Below are positions 28,651-37,557 of a stretch of 44,033 nucleotides of DNA, piece after piece. The first letter of the stretch is position 1; the number at the start of each line of letters is the position of its first letter. Source of the DNA: Chloroflexota bacterium (lineage in GTDB: Bacteria > Chloroflexota > UBA6077 > JACCZL01); assembly GCA_030447245.1 (NCBI GenBank), contig JAUJPG010000034.1:1-44033 (forward strand), written 5' to 3'. Both the position numbers and the translations under genes were made by a program. The notes beneath the pieces were generated by a model that saw nothing but the letters and a program-made list of their open reading frames with translations, ran no database searches and had not been told where the DNA came from.

Positions 28651-28679
28651 TGGTCAATCTCCGGGAAGCCGGATACACT
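28651..28679 (+). promoter_or_regulatory. Candidate promoter upstream of the aconitase X operon
   Basis: TGGTCA and TACACT are separated by 17 nt, about 85 nt before the ATG at 28763. The 179-bp intergenic region is otherwise featureless. Confidence 0.35.
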
Positions 28680-28762
28680 GTCGCCCTTCCGCGCGAGGCT
28701 CGGCCGACGGCTCGGGAGACACGTCGGCGAGATAGCGAACGGCGGGTACGGGAGGGAGCTTC

Positions 28763-30052
28763 ATGGCGGAGCGGTCCGTCGGTGCGCAAGCTCCTGGGCG
28801 CGCGCGAGGTGTCGAGCTAACGCCCGAGGAACGGGCGATGCTCGAAGGAGCGCGCGGCGACGGAGTCCGCCAGGCGCTCGAGCTCCAGCTCCAGGTCGGC
28901 GCGTTCTTCGCGGCCGAGCGATTGGTTCAGGTGACCTCGGTCCACATGATGGCCGAGATCGAATCGATGGGCGTCGCCGGGCTGCGCTGGGTTGAGGCGC
29001 TGGCCGACGCCGGCCAGCGGGTCTGCGTCCCGACCACCTGCAACCCGCGGAGCGTCGACTTCGATCTCTGGGAAGCGCTGGGTCAGGATCGCCGGCAGGT
29101 CGAGCTGGAGGAACGGCTCTCGCGAGCGCTCGAACGCCTGGGCGTGATGGTCACCAATACCTGCATCAACTACCAGACGTTCAACCCACCCCGCTTTGGC
29201 GAGCACCTGGCCTGGGGCGACACCGGCACGGTGATCTTCGCCAACTCGGTCGCAGGCGCGCGCACCAACTTCGAGGGTGGGCCGGTGGCGCTGGCGGCCG
29301 GCTTGACCGGGCGAACGCCGGCCTACGGCTACCATCTCACGGAGCAGCGGCTCGGGACGGCGCTCGTCGTGGTGCGCGACCAGCCGCGGACGAACAGCGA
29401 CTGGGGCGCCCTTGGCTGCTGGGTCGGCCGCCAGGTCATCGACTACTGGCAGGTGCCAGTGCTGACCGGGCTGGAGGCGACGCCGACGATCGACCAGCTG
29501 AAGCAGCTCGGGGCCTGCCTTGCCTCCTACGGCTCGCTGGCCCAGTTCCACCTGGTCGGCGTAACGCCGGAGGCGCGGACGGTCGATGAAGCCTTCGGCG
29601 GCCGTGCGCCTCTGAAGCGGCTGACGGTCGAACCCGGCACGATCCAGCACACCTACCGGTCGTTCCCGGCCGAGAAACCTGAGGCCGACCTGGTCGTCTT
29701 CAGTGCGCCGCAGCTCTCGGTCCTGGAGCTGCGGACGCTGGCCGACCGCCTGCGCGGCAAGCGTGTGCATCCCAACACGCGACTGCTGGTCACGACGACC
29801 GAGGCCAGCCGGGCGGTCGCCGCTCAGCTCGGCCACGTCCAGGCCATCGTCGCGGCCGGCGGCATGGTCCTGACCGGCAATTGCTTCTACCTGTTGACGC
29901 CGCGCGAGCTGGCCGAGCGGTTCGGCTACCGGACCATCGTGACCGACTCCGCCAAGCTGGCAAACATCATCGCCGGCTACGGCTACAACCCGGTCTTCCG
30001 CCCCACCGACGTCTGCGTGCAGGCAGCCATCGAGGGACAGGTGCCCTGGTGA
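28763..30052 (+). CDS. Aconitase X large subunit (AcnX catalytic domain, DUF521)
   Basis: A 429-residue aconitase-X large subunit, an Fe-S dehydratase domain. Characterised relatives dehydrate cis-3-hydroxy-L-proline or mevalonate 5-phosphate. Conserved stretches are VELTPEERAMLEGARGDGVR at the N-terminus, VPTTCNPRSVDF, MVTNTCINYQ, SVAGARTNFEGGP, and VLTGNCFYLL then TDSAKLANIIAGYGYNPVF at the C-terminus. Cys in TTCNP, NTCIN and GNCF are the likely cluster/active-site set. The ribosome site GGGAGG precedes ATG 28763. The small subunit starts inside the stop codon (GTGA overlap). With no proline or mevalonate gene nearby, the substrate stays open. Confidence 0.9.
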   Translation: MAERSVGAQAPGRARGVELTPEERAMLEGARGDGVRQALELQLQVGAFFAAERLVQVTSVHMMAEIESMGVAGLRWVEALADAGQRVCVPTTCNPRSVDFDLWEALGQDRRQVELEERLSRALERLGVMVTNTCINYQTFNPPRFGEHLAWGDTGTVIFANSVAGARTNFEGGPVALAAGLTGRTPAYGYHLTEQRLGTALVVVRDQPRTNSDWGALGCWVGRQVIDYWQVPVLTGLEATPTIDQLKQLGACLASYGSLAQFHLVGVTPEARTVDEAFGGRAPLKRLTVEPGTIQHTYRSFPAEKPEADLVVFSAPQLSVLELRTLADRLRGKRVHPNTRLLVTTTEASRAVAAQLGHVQAIVAAGGMVLTGNCFYLLTPRELAERFGYRTIVTDSAKLANIIAGYGYNPVFRPTDVCVQAAIEGQVPW

Positions 30053-30561
30053 ACCAGGACGCGGCGAGCGATCAGGGCTCGCCCGAGCGGATCGTGCTGC
30101 GGGGCCACCGGGGCGTGGGCCCGGCCGTGGAGGGTGAGGCGCTCGTCTCCCGGCAGGGCTTCTCGGCGCGCTACGACCTGAACCGCGCGATCGGCACCTA
30201 CTCGCGTGAGAGCCACGACCTGTACGGCCACAGCGTCGTGGGCAAGATCCTCGTCCACACCACGGCCAAGGGCGGCGTGGCGACGGCCTGGGCGCTCCTC
30301 GACATGCGGGGCGCGGGACGGCGCCGCTCGGGCCTGCTGTTCCAGCAGAGCAATCCGATCATGGTCCAGGGCGCGGCCCTGGCGGGTGTGGCAATCCTGG
30401 ACCGCCCTGGGCCGGACCCGCTCGACATCATCGAGACGGGCGACTTCGTGCGGCTCGACCCGGCGCGCAGCACCGTCGAAGTGGAGAAGCGTTCGGCCGC
30501 CTCCCCTGACGGTGGAGGCCGCCTCCCCAGTGGCGATGTCCCGCTGGCGCGCACCGTCTGA
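30049..30561 (+). CDS. Aconitase X small subunit (AcnX swivel domain, DUF126)
   Basis: The partner swivel domain of aconitase X, about 170 aa. It starts at GTG 30049, overlapping the large-subunit stop by 4 nt, which is characteristic of coupled subunits. The core is ALVSRQGFSARYDLNRAIGT, then GHSVVGKILVHTTAKGGVAT and LLFQQSNPIMVQGAALAGVA, then LDIIETGDFVRLD. The usual small subunit is about 130-140 residues, so the N-terminal 15 and the C-terminal ~20 residues (SAASPDGGGRLPSGDV) are extra tails. Ser/Gly-rich AKGGVAT corresponds to the loop contributing to the active site. Confidence 0.87.
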   Translation: MNQDAASDQGSPERIVLRGHRGVGPAVEGEALVSRQGFSARYDLNRAIGTYSRESHDLYGHSVVGKILVHTTAKGGVATAWALLDMRGAGRRRSGLLFQQSNPIMVQGAALAGVAILDRPGPDPLDIIETGDFVRLDPARSTVEVEKRSAASPDGGGRLPSGDVPLARTV

Positions 30562-30634
30562 AACCTCGGGCTGCGCATTCGTCCTGAGTCTCCTGTGTGT
30601 CCGCTCTCGTGATCGAGGGCTACACTGAGAGGTC

Positions 30635-31323
30635 ATGACCGACGACCCCGAGCGTTCCGACACTGGCGAGGCCGAGGGGTGCCTGGCATTGCTCGTGCGC
30701 GTCCACGGGCCGGATCAGCGGGGTGTTGCACGCGCTCACCAAGGTCATCTCGAGCGCTGGGCCAACATCACCTACGTTGACCTCATCGAGCGCCCGGACG
30801 GTGGTTCGTCGACCTACTTCGAGCTCGAAGACGTCGCGGACGCGGCCGCGCTGGTGGGCGAGCTAGAGCAACTGCCGATCGTCGACGTGGTTGGACGCGC
30901 GCCGTCGTTCGCCCGCATCTACGGCAAGCGCATCATCGTCATCGGCGGGGCCCAGGTGGGCCAGGTCGTCGTAGGGGCCGTGGCCGAGCTGACCGCCACA
31001 ACATCCGCGGCGAGAGGATCTCGGTTGACACCATCCCGCTGGTCGGCGAGGCGGAGCTGGCGGGTGCCGTGCGGGCGGTGGCCCGCCTGCCGCCGTGGCG
31101 CTCGTCCTGGCCGGCGCGCTGATGGGCGGCGACGTCGCCCAGGCGGTCTACGAGGTGCGCGACCAGGGCATCATCGTCATCTCGCTCAATATGGGCGGCT
31201 CGGTTCCCGGACGCCGCCGACCTCGTGGTCAGCGACCCGGTCCAGGCCGAGGTCATGGCCGTGATGGCCGTTGCCAAGACCGCGCGCTTCGACATCCGCC
31301 GCCAACAGGGCCGACGCTACTAA
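30635..31323 (+). pseudogene. ACT-domain/DUF5612-like regulatory protein, frameshifted
   Basis: The N-terminus (CLALLVRVHGPDQRG, and in another frame VLHALTKVIS, then [20 protein letters not shown]) is an ACT-type ligand-sensing domain. The rest ([73 protein letters not shown]) is a Rossmann-like domain like that of DUF5612 proteins. Several frame changes are needed, at about 30725, 30752, 31000, 31095 and 31205. The stop is TAA 31321-31323. A TACACT -10-like element 9 nt before ATG 30635 suggests a very short leader. The family is thought to be regulatory; the ligand here is unknown. Its 3' end is partly repeated at 31818. Confidence 0.7.
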
Positions 31324-31342
31324 GGAAGAGGATGAGCCGATC

Positions 31343-31560
31343 ATGAAACGGTCGTTCACGATCGTGGTCGAGCGCGACCCGGAGAGCAAGTGGCTGGTCG
31401 GGGAAGTGGTCGAGCTCCCCGGGTTGCTACAGCCAGGCGCCCGACATGCCAACGCTGGAAACAAACATGCGCGAGGCGATCGTCGGCTACCTCAAGACCG
31501 CCGATCCTGAGGAGCCGCTTCGATTTCGTCGGCACGTGGCGGGTCGAGGTCACCGCTTGA
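31343..31560 (+). CDS. hicB: HicB-family antitoxin-like protein (frameshifted)
   Basis: About 72 aa, one HicB-type RNase-H-like fold. MKRSFTIVVERDPESKWLVG then EVVELPG is the canonical opening. In a second frame CYSQAPDMPTLETNMREAIV continues, followed by GYLKTADPEEP, and in a third FDFVGTWRVEVTA to the TGA at 31558-31560. Two single-base indels near 31428 and 31520 explain the breaks. ATG 31343 has GAGG about 11 nt upstream. It overlaps the hicA start. HicB proteins neutralise HicA and often repress their own operon; no C-terminal DNA-binding helix is visible here, so autoregulation is uncertain. Confidence 0.78.
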
Positions 31561-31792
31561 CCAAACTGCGCCTGGTCGCTTACCGCGATCTGCGCAAGGT
31601 AGCGGCAGAGGCCCGGCTTCGAATGGATCCGTCGGGAAGGTAGTCACAACACGTTCCGCAACGCCGAGGGCCGCATCGTGGTCATCCCCGGACCATGGCT
31701 CGCAGGTCATCGTCCGCCCGCTTCTCCGCAAGCTCGTCCGCGACCTTGGGCTGAGCCTGGACCAATACGAGCGCGTCCTCCGACAACTCTGA
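31557..31792 (+). CDS. hicA: HicA-family mRNA interferase-like toxin (frameshifted)
   Basis: About 77 aa, a double-stranded RNA-binding-like fold. TKLRLVAYRDLRKVA opens in one frame (TTG 31557, overlapping the hicB stop). GFEWIRREGSHNTFRNAEG, with the catalytic-type His in GSHNTF, then RIVVIP.DHGSQVIVRPLL and RKLVRDLGLSLDQY follow after frame changes near 31620 and 31690, to the TGA at 31792. These pieces form a full HicA. The antitoxin-first order hicB-hicA is less common than hicA-hicB. As given the toxin is broken, but single-base indels in a noisy stretch make sequence error likely. Confidence 0.75.
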
Positions 31793-31934
31793 TCGAAGCC
31801 CCTCTCCATCTCCGTAGCGAGCGACCCGGTCAGAAGAATGAGTCATGGCCGTGATGGCCGTTGGAGAGACCGCACACTTCGACCATCCGCCGCCAACGGG
31901 CCGACGCACGTCATCCCCGCGCCACTTGCCGCCA

Positions 31935-32889
31935 TCAAGCAGCGTCCCGGATATGCCCCGGAGGGCTCCTGGTGAGCGCCTGCAGAAGCCGTCGGTGACG
32001 CTCGAAATGTCAGCGTGGAGGGCAGGGCGCTTGCTCGTGGCCCGGACTGGGCTGCGCGTCAGGTGGTCCTCGAAGGATTCGCCATCCTGGCGGTAGTGGA
32101 CGCCGAGACGTGCCAAGACTCCTGAGAGGTGGCGGCCTTGATCGCCTGCTGCAGCTCGATCGCGTCGTGGTCGGCGCGATGCGGCTCCGATCCAGCCTCG
32201 TCACGGTACGAGCTTGAACGTGTTGACCTTGAAGGTGGGGATGGGACTGTAGCAGTCGATGACCGAGCGCCTCGCGTTGTGCCATCGAGCCAACCCTGGA
32301 CGATCATGTCCGCAACTCCTTCGGCTTGCCCGAAAACGCGCGGGCGACGAACGTCGCGCCGGCAACGGCCAGCAGAAGCGGGTTGATTGGGCGGTCGGGA
32401 CGTGTGCCAGGGAGTTGTCTTGGTGACGAAGCCGACGTTGCTCGTCGGCGAGGTCTGCCCTTGGTCAGCCCGTAGATATTGTTGTCCATGATGACGTAGC
32501 AGATGTCGAGGTTGCGGCGGGCGGCGTGGATGAAGTGGCCCCCGCCGCGCGCGAACGCATCGCCATCGCCGCCCATCGCCAGCACCTTGAGATCGGGTTG
32601 GCGGTCTTGATGCTGCCGTCGCGATCGGCATGGCCCGACCGTGGACGCTGTGGAAACCGTAGCTCGAGACGAAGAACGGCAAGCGGCTCGAACAGCCGAT
32701 GCCCGAAACGACGACGGGTCCTTGGTCTCATAGCCCTTGGCCCGCATGGCGTTGTAGAGGCCATTGAGAACGCCGACTTGTCCCCGTTTCGCTGAGCGGG
32801 GGCGAAGGTCGGCTTCTCGTCGCTCTTGTAGTCGTCGAGCGTCTTCGGGGCCACGGCCGCGCTCGGCGAAGGCCCGTTGTGGGCGGCAT
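31935..32889 (-). pseudogene. korB: 2-oxoacid:ferredoxin oxidoreductase beta subunit (korB-like), multiply frameshifted
   Basis: The thiamine-diphosphate subunit of a 2-oxoglutarate/2-oxoacid:ferredoxin oxidoreductase. In changing frames it reads [118 protein letters not shown] and [11 protein letters not shown], ending LQALTRSPPGHIRDAA at the TGA at 31935. The GDGDAF block binds thiamine-PP. The Fe-S motif expected as CPGCG right after PTF is scrambled to APAQRNG. With so many breaks in a well-conserved protein, poor sequence is the likely cause. It lies directly downstream of korA. Confidence 0.78.
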
Positions 32890-34706
32890 GCTCGCGGACC
32901 CGACGGCCACCTTCTTGGCATGTTGATGGACTCCTTCGATTTCCTGGACCAGCCTGGACACGGTAAACGCCGCGCCGGAGAAATCGGTCACGGATTGCAC
33001 GTCGCGCAGGTAGCGAGCGCGGACCAATTGCGCAAGCTGACCGCTGTAGTTGAGTCTCGGGGACAAGCACCAGCCGCTTCCACTTCCAGGAACGGCTTGA
33101 TCTGTTGGTCAGGTAGGGGCCAGAGCATCCGCGGCGCAAGCGCGCCGACCTTGAGGCCGCTTTCGGCGGGCGACGTCGATCGCCTCGACAACCGTGCCCA
33201 GGTGGAGCCCCAGCAGAGGATGCCGATCTCGGCATCTTCGTCACCGTAGACGTCCGCTGGCGGCGGCCTGGCGCGCTTGATCCATCTTCTTGAAGCGTTT
33301 CTCGGTCATCTGGCGGTGGTTCGCGCCGTCGTTGAGCGCGGACGTCCTGCTCGTTGTGCTCCAGGCCCGTCGAGACGTACTGGCCGCCCTCGGTGCCCGG
33401 GATCGCCATCGGCGAGACGGTTCCCACCTCGGTGATCTGCGGCGGCTGGCGGTAGCCCCTCTCGATGCACGCCCTTCGGCCGCAAGTGCCCGTTGCCATT
33501 GGCGGCGTAGCGGAGTCGATCGACCAGTACCACGCTCGAAGCGGCCAGGCATCCCGGCACACTTCGGTGCGGACTGCAAGGCTCGTGTCGGTGAGCACGA
33601 GGACCGGCATCTGAAACTGCTCGGCCAGGTTGAACGCATTGATCCCCTGGGAGAAGCAGTCCGAAACCGACGTCGGCGCCAGGACGATCCGCTGGATCTC
33701 GCCATGGCCGGTCGTGGCCAGGAAGAGGTCTCCTTGCTCCTGGCGGGTAGGCATGCCAGTCGAAGGACCAGTCCGCTGGGCGTCGACGACGACGACTGGG
33801 ATCTCGGCCATCGAGGCAAGCCCGAGTAGCTCGACCATCAGGCTCAGATCCGGGGCCGGAGGTGGCGGTCATCGCGCGACGGCCCGCGTACGAGGCGCCA
33901 ATGACCATGCCAATCGCGGCCATCTCGTCCTCGGCCTGCACGACGGCGCCGCCCACCTTCGGCAGCTCAGCCGCGAGAAACTCCATGATGTCGGTCGCCG
34001 GGGTGATCGGGTAGCCGGCGTAGACGCGACAGCCACGCGCAAACGAGCCCATCGCGAGCGCCTGGTTGCCGGAGACGACCATTCGTCGCTGGCCATCCGC
34101 GGGGGCAGGTTGGACCTGGAGCGAGCCGCGCTCGGGAATGTTGCGCTCGACGTATTCGATGAAGGCCTCGAGCGCCTTCAGATTCTTGCCGAGGATCTGC
34201 TCGCCCTTACGCGCGAAGCGCTGATCCAGGAGCTGCCTGACGTGCTCCGAATCGAGGCCGAACAGTGCCGCCATCGCGCCGACCGCGACGACGTTCTTGC
34301 CCAGCTCGAACTGAAGCTCCTTCTTGGCAATCTCCGTGAGGAGCGGGAGTGCGTGCTGTACGTAGGTGATGTCGAGGTTCGGCTCAGGCGTGGGTGAACT
34401 CGCCGGAGTCGTACAGCAGAAGTCCACCGTCACGGAGCTCGGCAATGTTGGCGGTCATAGCCCTCCTGGTTGAACGCCAGCAGAATGTCGACCACGTCAC
34501 CACGAGCCGTCAGGCGGCAGGAGGAGAGTCGAATCTGGAAAAGCGACGCCCTCCCTTGATCTCGGACGGAGGGACCGAGTCGGTCAGGACGGCATAGCCG
34601 GCCCGAGCGGCGGCCAGCGTGATCAACTGGCTCTTGTAGTCGTGAGGACTTCCCCTCACGGCCTCTCCAGCGTTGTCCGGATCACCAGATCGTCTCGTTG
34701 CGTCAT
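32890..34706 (-). pseudogene. korA: 2-oxoacid:ferredoxin oxidoreductase, fused gamma-alpha subunit (korA-like), multiply frameshifted
   Basis: ATG 34706 (MTQRDDLVIR) has GGAGGAAAC upstream. The gamma domain follows (LAAARAGYAVLTD, RLTARGDVVDILLAFNQEGY), then the alpha domain: YAGYPITPATDIMEFLAAEL, VVQAEDEMAAIGMVIGASYA, PVVVVDAQRTGPSTGMPTRQ, VLAPTSVSDCF, and in other frames VGTVSPMAIPGTEGGQYVST, VGALAPRMLWPLPDQQIKPF and FSGAAFTVSRLVQEIEGVHQ. The longest clean frame is about 33830-34440. Gene order korA-korB and the fused gamma-alpha form are normal for 2-oxoglutarate:ferredoxin oxidoreductases. The 3' end is approximate. The enzyme oxidatively decarboxylates a 2-oxoacid to acyl-CoA, reducing ferredoxin. 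Confidence 0.78.
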
Positions 34707-34719
34707 GTTTCCTCCATGA

Positions 34720-35700
34720 TCTCGCGACGTCAGCCTGGAGACGTTCTGCCTCCGAGTGGCGCCGCGCGACACGTCGCGCAGATAGCCCCACGAACATAAA
34801 GGCGACGCTTCTATAGGCGTCGCGGCGGACGACCTGCGCATGAAGCGGCTTGCGTGCCGAGGGGCCAGAGCACCGTCCCCCGCTCCCTTTATTGGGGCGA
34901 TCGCCTCGACGACCGTGAGGCTCCGCCGATCTCGGCCCGTAGAGCTGGTAGCCTTGCGGCGCTCCATCTTCAGATTCTCGGTATGGCGGTGGTTGGCGGC
35001 GTGCTCGGCCGGGGCCTCGTTGTGCTCCAGGCCCGTCGAGACGTACTGGCCGCCCTCGGTCAATCGCCATCGGCGAGACCGCCTCGAAGCCGCCTGCAAG
35101 CCAGTGCCGAGCCATTCGGAGTCGATCGACCAGTTGCACGTTCAGACGTGAGCGGGTGCATCAACTGCTCGGCCAGGTTAAAGGACTCGCCTGGGTGAAG
35201 CAGTCAAAAGCTCGGCGCCGCGGCGCGGCGCGCCTCCCAGCTCCTGGCGAATGCCAGCTCCCGACCGTGGCCGGGACGCGGCGGCTCAGCCCCAGGGCCT
35301 TCGCGCCGCGTCGGCCCTCGGCCTGCCCACCTTGGATGAGCTGCGCCGCATCGATCGTAGACGCCACCCTCGATCAATCCATAGTCCATTCGTCGCTGGC
35401 CGCCGCGAGCAGGCTGGACCTGGAGCGAGCCGCGCTCGGGAATGTTGCGGTGCAGCCGATGGTTGCCTCGAGCGCGTTGCGGTTGCCGAGGATGGTTCGC
35501 GCGGGCTGCTGATCCAAAGGCTCCGGTGGAGTTGGGCCTGCCAATCCTCGACGTTCTTGCCCAATTCGGCTGGAGGCTCCTTCTTGGCAGAGCCGCTTGA
35601 CGTACAACATCCGAGGCCCAACCTGGTAGGCGCTCGATGGGAACGTCACCTGGAGCCGTCGTGCTCGCGCAGCACAACGCCCGAGCGGCGGCCGGGTGAT
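34720..35700 (-). repeat. Second, scrambled and compacted copy of korA (direct repeat of ~32,990-34,440)
   Basis: Collinear anchors tie this stretch to korA. A 45-bp perfect match links 33350-33394 with 35016-35060, and a 35-bp perfect match links 34111-34145 with 35413-35447. Shorter matches link ~32999 with 34771, 33115 with 34860, 33178 with 34899, and 34290-34330 with 35550-35590. The offset falls steadily from 1772 to 1260 nt, so the second copy has lost about 500 bp through many small gaps. No long frame survives. It lies immediately upstream of korA on the same strand. Confidence 0.8.
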
Positions 35701-36331
35701 GCAGCTCCGCCAGCGGGAAATCTCGCGATGGCCTACCGCGCGGCGCGCGACTCGTCATAAAGGCCGCGCCGCGGCCGACTCGAGCTGGCAGAACCTGCGG
35801 GTGCTGGAGAGGATCCTCGAAGAATCTTCCGGGAGGTCACGATGGCGGTGGCCGCAATGGAAGACGCGGCGACTGCTCGCGCCGCAACGCCTCTGCTGGA
35901 CACGTATCCATAGTCCACCGCCGCGAGAGGATGCGATCGCCTGCGCCTGGGCGCCATCCGCTCGGCCGTCGATCTTGCGATGGCTGGGCACTCGTGCAGC
36001 TCCCAGGACATCGAAGCCACATGGCTCGCGGACGTCGTGACCTAGTAGAGGATGCGGTCACCAGGCGCCACCTGGTCTGACCCGGTATTGGCCCAGGACG
36101 GCGGCGTGACGATCATCCAGTGGCTGCCCTCAGCGTCGACGATCGCCCCAGCGCCTCGTTTCTGTAGTGTCGGACGGTGCCATGGGCCCTGCAGCCGGGC
36201 AGCGTAGCACCCGTCTTGACCTGGCGGCGTGTCTCGAGCGCTCGCCACCGACCTGGCCCTCGACCCACATTCAGGACTACAAAGTGAGTCGCGCGCCGCC
36301 AGCTCGGCTCTGTGGGCGCACCCACACCGCC
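35700..36331. other. Unresolved low-quality stretch between the korA repeat and the CaiB gene
   Basis: 35700-36050 may continue the scrambled korA copy, but anchors are too weak to be sure. 36042-36260 on the minus strand holds a short protein-like segment (GAIVDAEGSHWMIVTPPSWA, then DQVAPGDRILY) ending in a stop at 36042. I do not recognise it. No RNA gene or mobile element is seen. Confidence 0.4.
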
Positions 36332-36337
36332 TACAAT
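36332..36337 (+). promoter_or_regulatory. -10-like element TACAAT before the CaiB gene
   Basis: TACAAT lies 30 nt before the ATG at 36367, with the GGGAGGAG ribosome site in between. No good -35 is seen at 17 nt. Confidence 0.35.
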
Positions 36338-36366
36338 GACACCCAGCCGCGGGCTGGGAGGAGCGC

Positions 36367-37548
36367 ATGGGTTTCCCGTTGGAGGGCGTGCGGGTGGTGG
36401 CGCTGGAGCAGGCAGTCGCCGCGCCGCTCTGCACACGGCACCTGGCCGACCTCGGCGCCGACGTGGCGAAGATCGAGCGGCCGCAGGGCGGCGACTTTGC
36501 CCGTCGGTACGACCACGTCGTCGACGGACTCTCTGCCTACTTCGTCTGGCTCAACCGCGGCAAGCGCAGCCTGACCCTGGACGTCAAGGCGGCGGGTGGG
36601 CGCGAGCTGCTGGACCGGCTGCTGACGCGGGCGGACGTGTTCGTCCAGAACCTGGGGCCGGGCGTGGCCGAGCGGCTCGGCCTGGGTGCAACCGAGCTGC
36701 GGTCACGGTACCCGCGACTGATCGTCTGCGAGCTGTCTGGCTACGGGCGAACCGGGCCGTACCACGCTCGCAAGGCGTTCGACCTTCTCCTCCAGGGCGA
36801 GAGCGGCGTGATCTCGACAACCGGCACCCCGGAGGCGCCGGCCAAGGTCGGGATCTCAATCGCCGACATCGCTGCCGGCATGTACGCCTTCTCCGCGATC
36901 CTCGCCGCGCTCTATCGGCGCGCCACGACGGGCGAGGGCGCCGTGGTTGAGACGGTCATGTTGGACTGCCTTGCCGAGTGGATGTCCGCGCCAGCCTATC
37001 ACTGGCTGTACGGCCACAAGAAGCTCGAGCGAGCCGGTCTTCGCCACAACATGATCGTCCCCTACGGACCATATCGGGCCGGGGATGGGCCACCAGTCAA
37101 TCTCGGCGTCCAGAACGAGGACCAGTGGGAGCGGCTCTGCAGGGTCGCGCTGCGGCGCCCCGACCTCACCGCCGACCCGCGTTTTGAGACCAACGAGGCT
37201 CGGATCCGCTACCGCGCCGAGCTGGAGCCGCTGATCGAGGAGATCTTCAGCAGCATCGGCCACGCGGAGACAATCGCCCGGCTGGAAGCGGCGGACGTTC
37301 CATTCGGCAGCCTGAACGAGGTCGACGACCTGGTCGATCACCCGCAGCTCGCCGCGCGCGAGCGCTGGCTCGAAGTGGGCAGCGAGGTCGGCCCGCTGCG
37401 CGCCCTGGCTCACCCGCTCAACATGTCGGACATGCCCCAGCGCGCCGACCCGATTCCCGGCTTGGGCGAGCACACCGACCAGATCGCCGCGGAGCTGGGC
37501 TACAGCCCGGCCGAGATTGCCGCGCTGCACGACGCCGGCGCGCTGTGA
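36367..37548 (+). CDS. CaiB/BaiF family (class III) CoA-transferase, 393 aa
   Basis: Transfers CoA between carboxylic acids through an aspartyl-CoA intermediate. The opening PLEGVRVVALEQAVAAPLCT, then HLADLGADVAKIERPQGGDF, is diagnostic. VWLNRGKRSLTLDVK and the SGYGRTGPY loop follow. The catalytic Asp is in KVGISIADIAAGMYAFSAIL. Length is normal and the gene is intact. GGGAGGAG lies 6 nt before the ATG. It is convergent with the SDR gene (9-nt gap). Family members act on carnitine, formyl/oxalyl, (R)-benzylsuccinate or 2-methylcitrate-type acids; the substrate here cannot be told. Confidence 0.93.
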   Translation: MGFPLEGVRVVALEQAVAAPLCTRHLADLGADVAKIERPQGGDFARRYDHVVDGLSAYFVWLNRGKRSLTLDVKAAGGRELLDRLLTRADVFVQNLGPGVAERLGLGATELRSRYPRLIVCELSGYGRTGPYHARKAFDLLLQGESGVISTTGTPEAPAKVGISIADIAAGMYAFSAILAALYRRATTGEGAVVETVMLDCLAEWMSAPAYHWLYGHKKLERAGLRHNMIVPYGPYRAGDGPPVNLGVQNEDQWERLCRVALRRPDLTADPRFETNEARIRYRAELEPLIEEIFSSIGHAETIARLEAADVPFGSLNEVDDLVDHPQLAARERWLEVGSEVGPLRALAHPLNMSDMPQRADPIPGLGEHTDQIAAELGYSPAEIAALHDAGAL

Positions 37549-37557
37549 CGCGCACGG

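Larger units (their letters stand above)
31231..31905 (+). repeat. Imperfect ~88-bp direct repeat flanking hicB-hicA
   Basis: The end of the DUF5612-like gene (31231-31320) recurs in degraded form at 31818-31905: both contain GCGACCCGGTC, then CATGGCCGTGATGGCCGTTG, then GACCGC, CTTCGAC and CCGCCGCCAAC, ending GGGCCGACGC, with small indels. The HicB/HicA pair lies exactly between the copies. The second copy codes for nothing continuous. Between it and the korB stop (31906-31934) nothing else is recognised. Confidence 0.75.

Noticed and set aside
31231..36050. Insertion sequence or composite transposon explaining the repeats
   Set aside because: No transposase or terminal inverted repeats are visible; repeat copies are degraded by indels like the surrounding sequence.
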